Positions 6,029-13,297 of a DNA stretch of 21,131 nucleotides are shown piece by piece. Source of the stretch: UBA10003 sp964365025. Lineage in GTDB: Bacteria; Patescibacteriota; Patescibacteriia; Magasanikbacterales; UBA10003. A program made the position numbers and the translations under genes. The stretch is from positions 1 to 21,131 of the forward strand of contig CAYIOJ010000011.1 of NCBI GenBank assembly GCA_964365025.1, read 5' to 3'. Every line of letters starts with the position of its first letter. Position 1 is the first letter of the stretch. The notes under the pieces are model-generated. The model ran no database searches. It saw only the letters and a program-made list of their open reading frames with translations, and had not been told where the DNA came from.

Positions 6029-6718
6029 TTATTTCTTCTCTTTTTTGGCTGTTTCTTCAACTTTGGCGGTTTCGGCTTCTTCAGCCGCTTTCTTTTCTTT
6101 CTTTTCTTCCGACTCGGTCTTAATCTGGCTCAAATCCACTGCCGCGGCAGCCGGAGCGGCTTCTTCTTCAGCGCGAGGCGGCGTGACGGTGGCAATAACG
6201 TCTTCGGCGTGCGCCAAAATTTTAATTCCAGTCGGAGCCGGCACATCACTGATGTGAATCACATTGCCAAATTCTTTGAGCGAGGAAATATCCACGGCAA
6301 TTTCCGCCACCAAATCCTTAGGCAAACATTCCACCGGAATGCTGTTGAAATTTTTGACAAAAATGCCGCCCATTTCCTTGACCGCCGGAGATTCACCCAC
6401 AAATTTCAAATTCACATTGGTCTTAATTTTTTCATCCATTTTCACCTGGCGAAAATCAACATGAGTGAAAGTGCTGGCCAAAGGATCAACTTGAAAATCC
6501 TGCACTAAAACATTAATCGGCGCGGCATTGCCAATGCTCAATTCCAAAAGGCCTTTTCCTCCGCCGGTCTGATAGGCCTTTTCAAATTCGCGATAATTTA
6601 TTGATAAATTAACATTTTTCACGCCATGACCATAAAGCACCGCCGGAATTTTGCTCTCCCGTCGCAATTCTTTGGCGCGCGCGACGCGAAGTTCTCCTTT
6701 TAAGCTTAAATTGGACAT
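6029..6718 (-). CDS. rplY: Large ribosomal subunit protein bL25, CTC form
   Basis: 229-aa L25/CTC protein, binding 5S rRNA. The N-terminal 5S-binding domain (about 1-90) is seen in GELRVARAKELRRESKIPAVLYG and DFQVDPLASTFTHVDFRQV; the CTC beta domain follows, with VECLPKDLVAEIAVDISSL and DVPAPTGIKILAHAEDVIATV. The last 50 or so residues form a Glu/Lys/Ala-rich, likely disordered tail (AEEEAAPAAAA through TAKKEKK). No Shine-Dalgarno; the leader from the promoter at 6744-6772 is about 19 nt. The DUF3048 gene follows after 3 bp. Confidence 0.95.
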   Translation of the reverse strand: MSNLSLKGELRVARAKELRRESKIPAVLYGHGVKNVNLSINYREFEKAYQTGGGKGLLELSIGNAAPINVLVQDFQVDPLASTFTHVDFRQVKMDEKIKTNVNLKFVGESPAVKEMGGIFVKNFNSIPVECLPKDLVAEIAVDISSLKEFGNVIHISDVPAPTGIKILAHAEDVIATVTPPRAEEEAAPAAAAVDLSQIKTESEEKKEKKAAEEAETAKVEETAKKEKK

Positions 6719-6743
6719 AAAGTAATTCTAAAGTATATGGAGC

Positions 6744-6772
6744 ATTTTAAATCAAAGCCCGTTTTTTGTCAA
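6744..6772 (-). promoter_or_regulatory. Promoter of rplY
   Basis: Minus strand TTGACA (6772-6767), 17-bp spacer, TAAAAT (6749-6744). It begins five bases after the stop codon of the upstream gene. Confidence 0.85.
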
Positions 6773-6777
6773 CCCCG

Positions 6778-7119
6778 CTACACCCCAAAGAGCGTCTGGT
6801 AGAATAATGAATGATTTTTCAGATTTAAATTAAAATCAATAACCTCATCAAAAGTAATCGATTCAGATTCTTTAAATTTACGCGCGTCAGCCACTGATAA
6901 ATCGGTAATCATGCCTATTGAACTTAGGCCCAGGGGCGTAACCGTCACCAAAGCCAAAATCGCGGCGTGGCACTGCCGGCAGCACAAGTGCACCAAATGA
7001 TTATCAGCGGTTTCCTCCACTGTGCTCGCCTCCATCGTGCCTTGTTTGGCCTGGCAGAGCGGGCAAAAGCTGATGAGTTTTAAACCTTCTTCAAAAAAAG
7101 AAGACGGGTTTGGATTCAT
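6778..7119 (-). CDS. Uncharacterised small protein with a split zinc-binding motif
   Basis: 113-aa protein. Near the N-terminus CPLC (about 19-22) and, some 25 residues on, CCRQC (about 47-51) give a probable zinc site. The middle is hydrophobic but too short and polar for a confident transmembrane segment (AAILALVTVTPLGLSSIGM). The C-terminal third (DLSVADARKFKESESITFDEVIDFNLNLKN) looks like a helical pair. I recognise it only as the type of conserved hypothetical protein common in CPR genomes. It has its own strong promoter and a predicted 5' leader of about two or three bases, so the message is essentially leaderless. Confidence 0.75.
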   Translation of the reverse strand: MNPNPSSFFEEGLKLISFCPLCQAKQGTMEASTVEETADNHLVHLCCRQCHAAILALVTVTPLGLSSIGMITDLSVADARKFKESESITFDEVIDFNLNLKNHSLFYQTLFGV

Positions 7120-7127
7120 ATGTTTAA

Positions 7128-7157
7128 ATTATATCAATAAAGTGATAGGGGTGTCAA
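7128..7157 (-). promoter_or_regulatory. Promoter of the 6778-7119 gene (leaderless)
   Basis: Minus strand TTGACA (7157-7152), 18-bp spacer, TATAAT (7133-7128). The start codon is only eight bases past the -10 box. The -35 box lies directly after the T-tract of the preceding terminator. Confidence 0.85.
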
Positions 7158-7158
7158 T

Positions 7159-7187
7159 AAAAAAATCCTCCCGGAGAGGCCGGGAGG
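7159..7187 (-). terminator. Terminator of the 7190-7507 orphan gene
   Basis: Minus strand CCTCCCGG/CCGGGAGG stem with a 5-nt loop (7187-7167), followed by ATTTTTTT. The stem starts two bases after the stop codon. Confidence 0.93.
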
Positions 7188-7189
7188 CG

Positions 7190-7507
7190 TTAGCGCGATA
7201 TTTCCTCCTCATGTTTTAATAGCAACCACCAGAAATTCTGCCTGACCAGCCTGGGATAGAGCGGAGCCGGGACATCTATGCCGCCAAGTACGATCGGACT
7301 CTGGTCATTCCCCCAATCATTCAACGTGCACCGCTTAAGCAGTTCCAGGCAAATCAGTCCCCACCGCTTCGCTCTAATATAGTTTCGCCGCGCGCGATGG
7401 CTTGCGGCCAAAGCATAGGCGTAACGAGCCGCCTCGTACCATTTTTCCCTAATTAAAAGCTGCTCGAAACGCGGTTGTAGTTTACGATCAACCACTCGCG
7501 CCAACAT
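7190..7507 (-). CDS. Orphan hypothetical protein, cassette-like
   Basis: 105-aa protein of unknown function, rich in Arg, Leu, Trp and Tyr (EKWYEAARYAYALAASHRARRNY), probably all helical; the first half could be a TPR-like helical pair. No catalytic motif or signal peptide is visible. Codon and base use are clearly richer in G+C than in the neighbouring rodA or the gene that follows. It is a self-contained unit: promoter at 7534-7562, a very strong ribosome-binding site (GGGGGG, 7512-7517), and a terminator two bases after the stop. The 5' module ATAAC...GAAAAGGGGGGAACCATG nearly matches that of the other GC-rich orphan at 12180-13259, which suggests both belong to one family of inserted cassettes. 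Confidence 0.7.
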   Translation of the reverse strand: MLARVVDRKLQPRFEQLLIREKWYEAARYAYALAASHRARRNYIRAKRWGLICLELLKRCTLNDWGNDQSPIVLGGIDVPAPLYPRLVRQNFWWLLLKHEEEISR

Positions 7508-7533
7508 GGTTCCCCCCTTTTCTTGTTATCTTA

Positions 7534-7562
7534 ATTTAATCAAAAAACCAAAATAAAGTCAA
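7534..7562 (-). promoter_or_regulatory. Promoter of the 7190-7507 orphan gene
   Basis: Minus strand TTGACT (7562-7557), 17-bp spacer, TTAAAT (7539-7534). The -35 box overlaps the TGA stop of rodA. Confidence 0.6.
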
Positions 7563-8677
7563 CCATCCACCCGCTTGGCCCTGGCAACGGATTGCACAAT
7601 GCCGATAAGCAAAAAATTAACAATCAAAGACGAACCGCCGGCGCTCAAAAACGGCAAAGTAATGCCGGTGACCGGCAAAAGGCCAATATTCATTCCCACA
7701 TTAACGCTAAATTGCAAAACAAAAATAGCTAAGACGCCCACAACCGTGAACAAACAAAAATCATCGCGAGAACTCGCGGCAATTTTTAGCAAGCGGTAAA
7801 ACAACAATAAAAATAAAATTACCACGATGCCCGCTCCGACAAAACCCAATTCCTCGCCAATCACGGCGAAAATAAAATCAGTCTGCGCTTCGGGCAAAAA
7901 ACGCAATTGGCTCTGCGAGCCATAACCCAGCCCGCGACCGAGCCACTGGCCCGAACCAACGGCAATGATTGATTGCGTAATGTTGTAGCCGCGGCGCAAC
8001 GGATCGCGCGACGGGTCAATAAAAGTTAAAAATCTTTCTTTTTGATAGTCCTTAAAAAATCCAAACCAGCTGATAAAAAATAAAACGACAAGAGTAAAAA
8101 AAAGTATAAATAAATAACCGCGGCGCGCGCCGGCCGCGATAATCAAAACCAGCCAGGTGGCGAACAACAGCAAGGCCGAACCAAAATCCGGCTGTAAAAT
8201 CACCAAAATCACCGGCGCCAGGGCCAAAATGGCGCTGCCTAAAAAAAACTCCAAACTTTTAAAACGATCGGTGCGCCGAGCAATGAAAAAAGCCAAAAGT
8301 AAAATCAAACTCAATTTCATCAGTTCCACCGGCTGAAAAGAAACGCCAAAAATGGAAAACCAGCCCCTGGTGCCGCGCACGGTTACGCCCCAAAAAAGCA
8401 CGGCTAAAAGCAAAAAAATGTTAAAAATATAAAGAGGGCGGCTTAAAGAACGAAAAAACATGTAATTGAACCGCCCGACAAAAAACACCAAAAATAAACC
8501 TACGGCAAAAAAAACCACTTGTTTTTTAAAATCCAGAAACACAGAATCGGGACGACCGAGGCCGATGCTGTAGAGCGCGGACAGGCCAAACGCGGTCAAA
8601 ACAAAAACGGCGGCCGCGAGCCACCAGTCAAAATCGCGCCAGGGAGAAATAAAATTGCTCCAATTGCCATTAGACAT
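7559..8677 (-). CDS. rodA: RodA/FtsW-type peptidoglycan glycosyltransferase
   Basis: 372-aa SEDS-family polytopic membrane protein with about ten transmembrane helices. SEDS proteins polymerise lipid II into glycan strands at the membrane. Family motifs: VRGTRGWFSIFGVSFQPVELMKL, LQPDFGSALL (162-170), GYNITQSIIAVGSGQWLGRGLGYGSQSQ (written here in part only: GYNITQSIIAVGSG), and LPEAQTDFIFAVIGEELGF. D267 in TDFIF matches the essential aspartate of known RodA proteins. The RodA assignment over FtsW rests on the overall pattern and is moderately sure. The segment before the start holds a palindromic repeat whose end (GCGGGGATC) provides the only Shine-Dalgarno-like purine run, GGGGA, about nine bases before the ATG. 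Confidence 0.92.
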   Translation of the reverse strand: MSNGNWSNFISPWRDFDWWLAAAVFVLTAFGLSALYSIGLGRPDSVFLDFKKQVVFFAVGLFLVFFVGRFNYMFFRSLSRPLYIFNIFLLLAVLFWGVTVRGTRGWFSIFGVSFQPVELMKLSLILLLAFFIARRTDRFKSLEFFLGSAILALAPVILVILQPDFGSALLLFATWLVLIIAAGARRGYLFILFFTLVVLFFISWFGFFKDYQKERFLTFIDPSRDPLRRGYNITQSIIAVGSGQWLGRGLGYGSQSQLRFLPEAQTDFIFAVIGEELGFVGAGIVVILFLLLFYRLLKIAASSRDDFCLFTVVGVLAIFVLQFSVNVGMNIGLLPVTGITLPFLSAGGSSLIVNFLLIGIVQSVARAKRVDG

Positions 8678-8683
8678 AAAATG

Positions 8684-8741
8684 GATCCCCGCTTCCGCCT
8701 GCCTACCGGCAGGCAGGCGGAGATGACAGCGTAGCTGTCAT
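8684..8741 (-). repeat. Palindromic repeat of the GTCAT...GATC type upstream of rodA
   Basis: The core 8694-8721 is TCCGCCTGCCT plus its complement around ACCGGC-type bases (11-bp arms). In minus orientation it is bounded by GTCAT (8727-8723) and GATC (8687-8684). It shares the CCTGCC...GGCAGG core with 848-867. Directly adjoining is ATGACAGC/GCTGTCAT (8723-8741, 3-nt loop), a second hairpin that reuses the ATGAC end. Confidence 0.8.
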
Positions 8742-8762
8742 TTTATAATTTCTAGGGATGAG

Positions 8763-8787
8763 CCCCCGATTTATCGGGGCGAAGCCC
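8763..8787. repeat. CCCCGAT/ATCGGGG hairpin with an alternative GGGC/GCCC pairing
   Basis: CCCCGAT (8764-8770) pairs with ATCGGGG (8773-8779); alternatively TCGGGG (8774-8779) region pairs with GCCCGA (8784-8789). It lies 20-45 bases after the stop of the 8808-9662 gene. It resembles small repeats common in CPR genomes and may act as a weak terminator, but there is no T-tract on the minus strand. Confidence 0.55.
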
Positions 8788-8807
8788 GACGAAATTTCAA
8801 GATTCGC

Positions 8808-9662
8808 TTATCTTATATACGCTTTGGGGTCAAAAATATTAATATCTGGTTTGACGCGCACGCTCGTTATTGACGAATGACTTTCCAAAAGGATCAGTTC
8901 AACTTGCTTTTTTTCGCCGGACAAGAATTGATCAAATACCACCTGCTCAATACCCGCCAAACTGCCGTTAGAATCCAAAAGAACCAAAAATCGCGGTTGA
9001 TAATAATTGAAATTGGATTGATTGGTTATTTTAAAAGACAACATGCCGGCCGACACGCCCGCGTCTTCAATCTGAAAATTCAGTCGTTCGGCTGTAAAAT
9101 CGGTTAAATCTCTGACTTTACGACTGGAAATTCTCTGCCAAGACAAATTTTGTAAATCCAAAGTCGCGCCATTAACCAAAGCGCCATTGGCAATGCCAAA
9201 TTCCACTATTGACTTTTCTTCTCCGGGTAATAAAAAACCCTGCCGCCACGGTGTGGACGTACCCCCAACCATAAAACGATAATCAAACAATACCAAAAAA
9301 TCAGGATTGGGATTTTTTACCATAGCAACAGCATCGGCTTTGACAACGCCCGGGAAAAAATAATTCGCGGCCACGGACATTGGTTTAGCGCTAAAATGTT
9401 CTTTTAAAAGCGCGTAATTGATAAGCGGCCGCGCGATTTCCTGCCGCAGACGCCCATCAGCCCAAAATCCGACTGCCGCGTATTCGCCCCAACGAAATAG
9501 ATTGTATCCGCCAAGCAAAACATCAAAAACAACCAATGCAATTAAAAGGCCTTGATAGATTTTCACGCGATGTGTGGTAAACCAATAGCCGAATTTCAGC
9601 TCTTTTTCTGACAATCCATCGGCATCGTCAATGTCATCAAGGGGACTGGGTTTAAAAACCAT
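8808..9662 (-). CDS. Uncharacterised single-pass membrane protein
   Basis: 284-aa protein. An acidic cytoplasmic N-terminus (SPLDDIDDADGLSEKELKFGYWF) precedes one transmembrane helix (about 36-55, GLLIALVVFDVLLGGYNLF). The rest should be outside the membrane and is beta-rich, with repeated patterns such as DFLVLFDYRFMVGG and RFLVLLDSNGSLAGIEQVVF that suggest an immunoglobulin-like or FxLyD-like fold; this is a guess from pattern only. It starts one base after the gatB stop, so it is translationally coupled to gatB. No known family is recognised. Confidence 0.75.
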   Translation of the reverse strand: MVFKPSPLDDIDDADGLSEKELKFGYWFTTHRVKIYQGLLIALVVFDVLLGGYNLFRWGEYAAVGFWADGRLRQEIARPLINYALLKEHFSAKPMSVAANYFFPGVVKADAVAMVKNPNPDFLVLFDYRFMVGGTSTPWRQGFLLPGEEKSIVEFGIANGALVNGATLDLQNLSWQRISSRKVRDLTDFTAERLNFQIEDAGVSAGMLSFKITNQSNFNYYQPRFLVLLDSNGSLAGIEQVVFDQFLSGEKKQVELILLESHSSITSVRVKPDINIFDPKAYIR

Positions 9663-9663
9663 A

Positions 9664-11204
9664 TTAAATTTTTTGATTTAATTTCAATTCCAATAATTTT
9701 TTTACTGCTTGCGGATCAACCTTGCCCTCGGTTTCTTTCATCACCTTGCCGATTAAAAATTGAATCAAAGCGATTTTACCGGCCTGATATTGTTTCACTT
9801 GTTCCGGATTCAAACGAATCACGGTAATCACAGCTTTTTCCAAAGTATTTTCATCAGTCACCNNNNNNNNNNCGTCACCTGCCCCAATCGTTTTTCTTCC
9901 ATTATCTGCGTCGGGTCTTCACCGGCCGCGAGCATTTCTTTCAACAAAGCCATGGCATTGGCGCTGTTTATTTTATTCGTATAAATTAAAGAAATAAATT
10001 CAGCGAAATTTTCCGGCGAAATTTTCAAAAGTCGTATATCAATCTTCTCCTCGGCCATGAGTCCCATCAATTTGGAAGTGAGCCAACCGCCGGCCAACCG
10101 TCCTATTTTCGCGCGATTTTTTTTCATTATTTCTTCTTCGGTCTGGCCGTCCATTTCCGGCAAACTATCCAGCCACGCCCATGCCTCGGCAAAAACCTGC
10201 TCGGTAAAATTCGCCCAGGCAGTGTCATCAGTTAAAATTTTAGAGTCAGCGCGCGATAAACCAAATTCATCTACAAAACGCGCGCGCCTCGCCCTAGGTA
10301 ATTCAGGCAAAGAAACTTTTTTAATTATTTCTTTCAGCGAAAACGCGGGTAAATCCGGCTCGGGAAAATAGCGATAGTCCTCGGCATCTTCTTTTACGCG
10401 CTGTTCTTCCGTCACTTGTTTCATTTCATCCCAGCCGCGAGTGGACAAGGTGCTTGGAGGATTGCCATTATCCCACAATTTTGTCTGCCGTTGAATTTCA
10501 TATTCCAAAGCCCGCTCCACCGCTTTGAAAGAATTAAGATTTTTAATTTCTGTTTTGGGATAAAATTTGGTGTCGCCTGCCGGCCGCAAAGAGATATTCG
10601 CGTCGCAACGCAACTCGCCTTTTTCCATATCAGCGTTGGAAATATTTAAATAACGCGCGAGCAAACGCAATTCCTGTAAAAACACTTTTGCCTCAGCCGG
10701 GGAAGCCAAAACCGGTTGAGTTACGATTTCAATCAAGGGCGCGCCAACGCGATTAAAATCCACCAAAGTATTTTTTTCCTGATGAATGTTTTTCGCCGCG
10801 TCTTCTTCCAAATGCATTCGCGTCAATTCAATTTTTTTTAATTCCGGCTGTTGATTGTCGCCAATTGTTTCAATTTCCAAATATCCTTTTTCCATTACCG
10901 GCACATCATATTGAGAAATTTGATAACCCTTGGGCAGGTCGGGATAAAAATAATGTTTGCGGTCAAATTTTGATATTTCATTAAAATCTCCATGCAAGGC
11001 CTTGCCCATTTTAACAGCCCATTCCAAGGCCTGCTCATTCACCACTGGCAAAACACCGGGCTGGCCTGTGCAAATAGGGCAAACAAAAGTATTAGGTGGC
11101 ACTTCACCATAAACCGTTTCATCACGATTGGCGCAACCGCAAAACATTTTGGACTTGGTCTTAAGTTGAACATGAATCTCAAGACCAATGACCGGAGTGT
11201 ACAT
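9664..11204 (-). CDS. gatB: Asp-tRNA(Asn)/Glu-tRNA(Gln) amidotransferase subunit B (crossed by a 10-N gap)
   Basis: GatB binds the misacylated tRNA and converts it to Asn- or Gln-tRNA together with GatA and GatC. The start block YTPVIGLEIHVQL, the zinc cysteines (CGC and CPIC), GVLPVVNEQALEWAVKMGKAL, KFDRKHYFYPDLPKGYQISQ and GELRCDANISLRP are all present. The C-terminal YqeY-like domain continues after the gap (DENTLEKAVITVIRLNPEQV...GKVMKETEGKV). The reading frame breaks only at the N run; GGTGAC is present on both sides. Merging that overlap restores one frame of 507 aa through QVTDENTLEK. The ATG at 11204 is preferred to one at 11213, which belongs to the adjacent palindromic repeat. The gene is therefore intact rather than split or frameshifted. 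Confidence 0.95.
9863..9872. other. Assembly gap of 10 N inside gatB
   Basis: Ten N join two contig ends. The left end (plus strand) finishes GTCACC and the right end starts CGTCACC, so the same six bases occur on both sides. This is what an unmerged contig overlap looks like, not missing sequence. Confidence 0.9.
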
Positions 11205-11208
11205 ACAA

Positions 11209-11275
11209 GTCATGCCGAACTTGTTTCGGCATCTTTCTCTGATTGATTAAGATCCCGAAACAAGTTCGGGATGAC
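11209..11275. repeat. Two inverted copies of a 25-nt palindromic element
   Basis: Copy 1 (11209-11233, plus orientation) folds as ATGCCGAA/TTCGGCAT with loop CTTGT. Copy 2 (11251-11275, minus orientation) folds as ATCCCGAA/TTCGGGAT. Both run from GTCAT to ATC. The copies differ at two positions only, and those two pair with each other (G-C versus C-G). They lie between gatB and the upstream membrane-protein gene. Confidence 0.88.
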
Positions 11276-11279
11276 AATA

Positions 11280-12008
11280 TCACTTCGCCTCTTCTTTCAA
11301 GCTGTTATACAACACCACGCCAAATCCGGCGCTTAAAGGCAGTGTCACAACCGTGGCCACTGATTGTATTAACTGAAACCACCAGGGTTGATCTTTAGCT
11401 GAAAAACCACTCCAACCGGTCAAAAGAGTAATCACCAGAGTGGGCACGCCGATTATCACTATTAAAAATAAACCGTAAACGAAAAACGGCAAAGCCCAAC
11501 GCCACACTACCAACCAAAATCTGCCCTGCACCAAGGCCTTGCTCTTTTTCAACGCCTCATAACCCTTCACACCCTCCAACACAAAAACCAAAGCGGCAAA
11601 AGAATACCAAATACCGAAAATCACACCAGGAACGATAAATAAAATTGTGCCGATAGTCACAATTACGCCAACTAAAATTGATACCCACAAATACGACACA
11701 GTGTCGCGCCAAGAATCATGCGCCAATTTTCTCCTTTCCAAAGGCAACTGATGCAGAGCGCTCCAAATCATGCGCGCGAGAACGATATTCACCCACAATC
11801 CGACAACAAAAACCAAAGCGGAAATGGCGACATAAATCGGAAAAGTATAATTTACAAACATGAAAAATGTTGCTTGGTCAAAATATGACAACAGAGCTGA
11901 TAAAATCGCCAACACCACGAGCCAAGCCGTCACTTTGGTAAATTCCTGCCAATTAACTTTAAAAATTTGCCATGATTTTAATAAAATATCTTTGGGTTGA
12001 ATAAGCAT
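11280..12008 (-). CDS. Uncharacterised polytopic membrane protein
   Basis: 242-aa integral membrane protein with about six transmembrane helices. The segment FIVPGVIFGIWYSFAALVFVLEGVKGYEALKKSKALVQGRFW (written here in pieces: FIVPGVIFGIWYSF, then EGVKGYEALKKSKALVQG) resembles a motif shared by several DUF975/GPDPase-membrane-domain-like families, in which a loop with a 'P-G-I' turn is followed by an amphipathic Lys-rich helix. Function is unknown. The start at 12008 (MLIQPKDILLKSW) is favoured over 12020, whose ATG derives from the GTCAT end of the repeat at 12016-12039. It has its own promoter and a leader carrying one or two hairpins. Confidence 0.8.
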   Translation of the reverse strand: MLIQPKDILLKSWQIFKVNWQEFTKVTAWLVVLAILSALLSYFDQATFFMFVNYTFPIYVAISALVFVVGLWVNIVLARMIWSALHQLPLERRKLAHDSWRDTVSYLWVSILVGVIVTIGTILFIVPGVIFGIWYSFAALVFVLEGVKGYEALKKSKALVQGRFWLVVWRWALPFFVYGLFLIVIIGVPTLVITLLTGWSGFSAKDQPWWFQLIQSVATVVTLPLSAGFGVVLYNSLKEEAK

Positions 12009-12015
12009 AAAATAT

Positions 12016-12039
12016 GTCATTCCCGCGAAAGCGGGAATC
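12016..12039 (+). repeat. GTCAT...ATC palindromic element with GNRA loop
   Basis: ATTCCCGC/GCGGGAAT, 8 bp, with a GAAA loop on the plus strand; flanked by GTC on the left and C on the right, the same frame as the elements at 11209-11275 and 8684-8727. It falls in the leader of the 11280-12008 gene, eight bases before its start codon. Confidence 0.85.
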
Positions 12040-12050
12040 TAATTTAATTA

Positions 12051-12074
12051 ACAATGGCCTTTTCAGGCCATTGT
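12051..12074. repeat. 10-bp perfect inverted repeat over a predicted transcription start
   Basis: ACAATGGCCT, four bases, AGGCCATTGT. It starts right at the downstream edge of the -10 box (12075-12080) of the minus-strand promoter, so the predicted start falls inside it. It could be an operator or, as RNA, a 5'-terminal hairpin with a GAAA loop. Confidence 0.75.
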
Positions 12075-12103
12075 ATTATATCATTTTAAGCGAGCCGGTG
12101 CAA
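12075..12103 (-). promoter_or_regulatory. Promoter of the 11280-12008 membrane-protein gene
   Basis: Minus strand TTGCAC (12103-12098), 17-bp spacer, TATAAT (12080-12075). Transcription should start near 12068, giving a leader of about 60 nt. Confidence 0.82.
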
Positions 12104-12119
12104 CATTATTTCTACAAAT

Positions 12120-12171
12120 AAAAAAGCCGGCCGGTCTCAACCAATGTAGTTAGCATTGGGAGACCGACCGG
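12120..12171 (-). terminator. Long terminator after the GC-rich orphan gene
   Basis: Minus strand: outer stem CCGGTCGGTCTC/GAGACCGGCCGG (12 bp, one G-U), continued by CCAATG/CATTGG around a 7-nt loop, then CTTTTTTATTT. It begins eight bases after the stop codon at 12180. Confidence 0.93.
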
Positions 12172-12179
12172 GTTACGAA

Positions 12180-13259
12180 CTAGTTCTGGCGCTCGTCAAA
12201 GATATTGACGACTTCTCGAATCGTCACCTCAACATCGCTGTTGAGGAAAACGAGCGGGAGCCAATCTCCCGCGACCTCTGCGTCAACGACCGCATACTGC
12301 GGTTCATCTGACGGGGCGGTGCGGAAAATGCTCTCACCGCGGTTAAGTGCGTTTATCTCCTCCCCATCGACGGTTTCGATGAGAAGCACCATTGCCTCAG
12401 TCAACTTGGCACTAGCGCATCCAGTGATGCGAAAGTTCCCTGTCTCCGCGTCAAGGCCTTCAACTCGAGCGCTGCAAACAGCATCCCCGAGCAAAAAAGC
12501 ACCACGCCCACTTTGCCACTCCCTGAGCTCGCACCCGTCAGAGCAGGGCGATTGCTCGCCTTCTTCCGACTCGTGGACGACATCCCGTGCCGCCACCGTA
12601 GAGGCCAACACTTCCTCCTCGTTGAAGGTGAAGGAGTAGGTGCGGGGGTTGAAGTAGAAGAAACCCCACTCGCCATCCCAGCTGGCTGTTTTGTGCCAGA
12701 CAGCCAAGTTGCCGTCCTTCTCCACCCAGATCCCCTCGACAAAGAAAGAACGGCGGGATTCGGAGTCCGGGTACTCGGCGAGTAACCACCGCTTCTCTGC
12801 CTTCTCAAAGTAGAGAAAACCACGAAACGGCATGTCTCCGTCAGGGGGGTAAAGGTTGTAGACATCCCCGAGCTTGGTCGAGAACTTCTTCCCGACCATG
12901 AAGGGAAAGTCCAAGACCCGACCGAAACTGTCCTCCGCCGGGATGTACTCCCACACACTGTGGGTAAGTACAACGAACACCTGCCGTCCAGCGACGGTCA
13001 GGCCCTCGAACATGTCAGTCCCCCAGATTCCTTCCGGGAGACGACCATCCGGCCAGTACGCCGGGCCAAGCTTCACGCGCCGACCCGATGGCGTGATGAC
13101 GGAATCGCACCGCCAACCGCCGCAGTCATCGCACTCGTAGCCGCCGAAATAGGACTCGGCGACGAATGTGCCGATGGGCGTGCGAACCTTCTCGCGCACC
13201 CCTGCCTCGACCGCGGACACCATCGCCACCAGCACCAGCACCGTAAAAAAGCACTTCAT
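12180..13259 (-). CDS. GC-rich orphan secreted protein, cassette-like
   Basis: 359-aa protein with a clear signal peptide (MKCFFTVLVLVAMVSAVEA, cleavage near residue 19). The mature part is rich in aromatic and acidic residues and probably beta-stranded; two cysteine clusters, C43-x2-C46-x4-C51 and the later PCSDGC, may form disulphides or bind metal. Stretches such as GNLAVWHKTASWDGEWGFFYF hint at a repeated beta-sheet fold but match no family I know. G+C and codon choice are strikingly higher than in all neighbours, pointing to separate origin. The start at 13259 is fixed by a perfect AAGGAGG five bases upstream; an in-frame ATG at 13304 lacks this. It is closed by a strong terminator. Confidence 0.8.
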   Translation of the reverse strand: MKCFFTVLVLVAMVSAVEAGVREKVRTPIGTFVAESYFGGYECDDCGGWRCDSVITPSGRRVKLGPAYWPDGRLPEGIWGTDMFEGLTVAGRQVFVVLTHSVWEYIPAEDSFGRVLDFPFMVGKKFSTKLGDVYNLYPPDGDMPFRGFLYFEKAEKRWLLAEYPDSESRRSFFVEGIWVEKDGNLAVWHKTASWDGEWGFFYFNPRTYSFTFNEEEVLASTVAARDVVHESEEGEQSPCSDGCELREWQSGRGAFLLGDAVCSARVEGLDAETGNFRITGCASAKLTEAMVLLIETVDGEEINALNRGESIFRTAPSDEPQYAVVDAEVAGDWLPLVFLNSDVEVTIREVVNIFDERQN

Positions 13260-13297
13260 GGCTCCCTCCTTTTCGTTATTGTGGCCAGGGACACTGC

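Noticed and set aside
9664..11213. Frameshifted or split gatB pseudogene
   Set aside because: The break coincides with an N gap flanked by duplicated bases, and both halves join in frame once merged.
12205..13140. Long open frames in other frames across the GC-rich orphan gene
   Set aside because: They result from high G+C; only the minus-strand frame with signal peptide, perfect ribosome-binding site and adjoining terminator is convincing.
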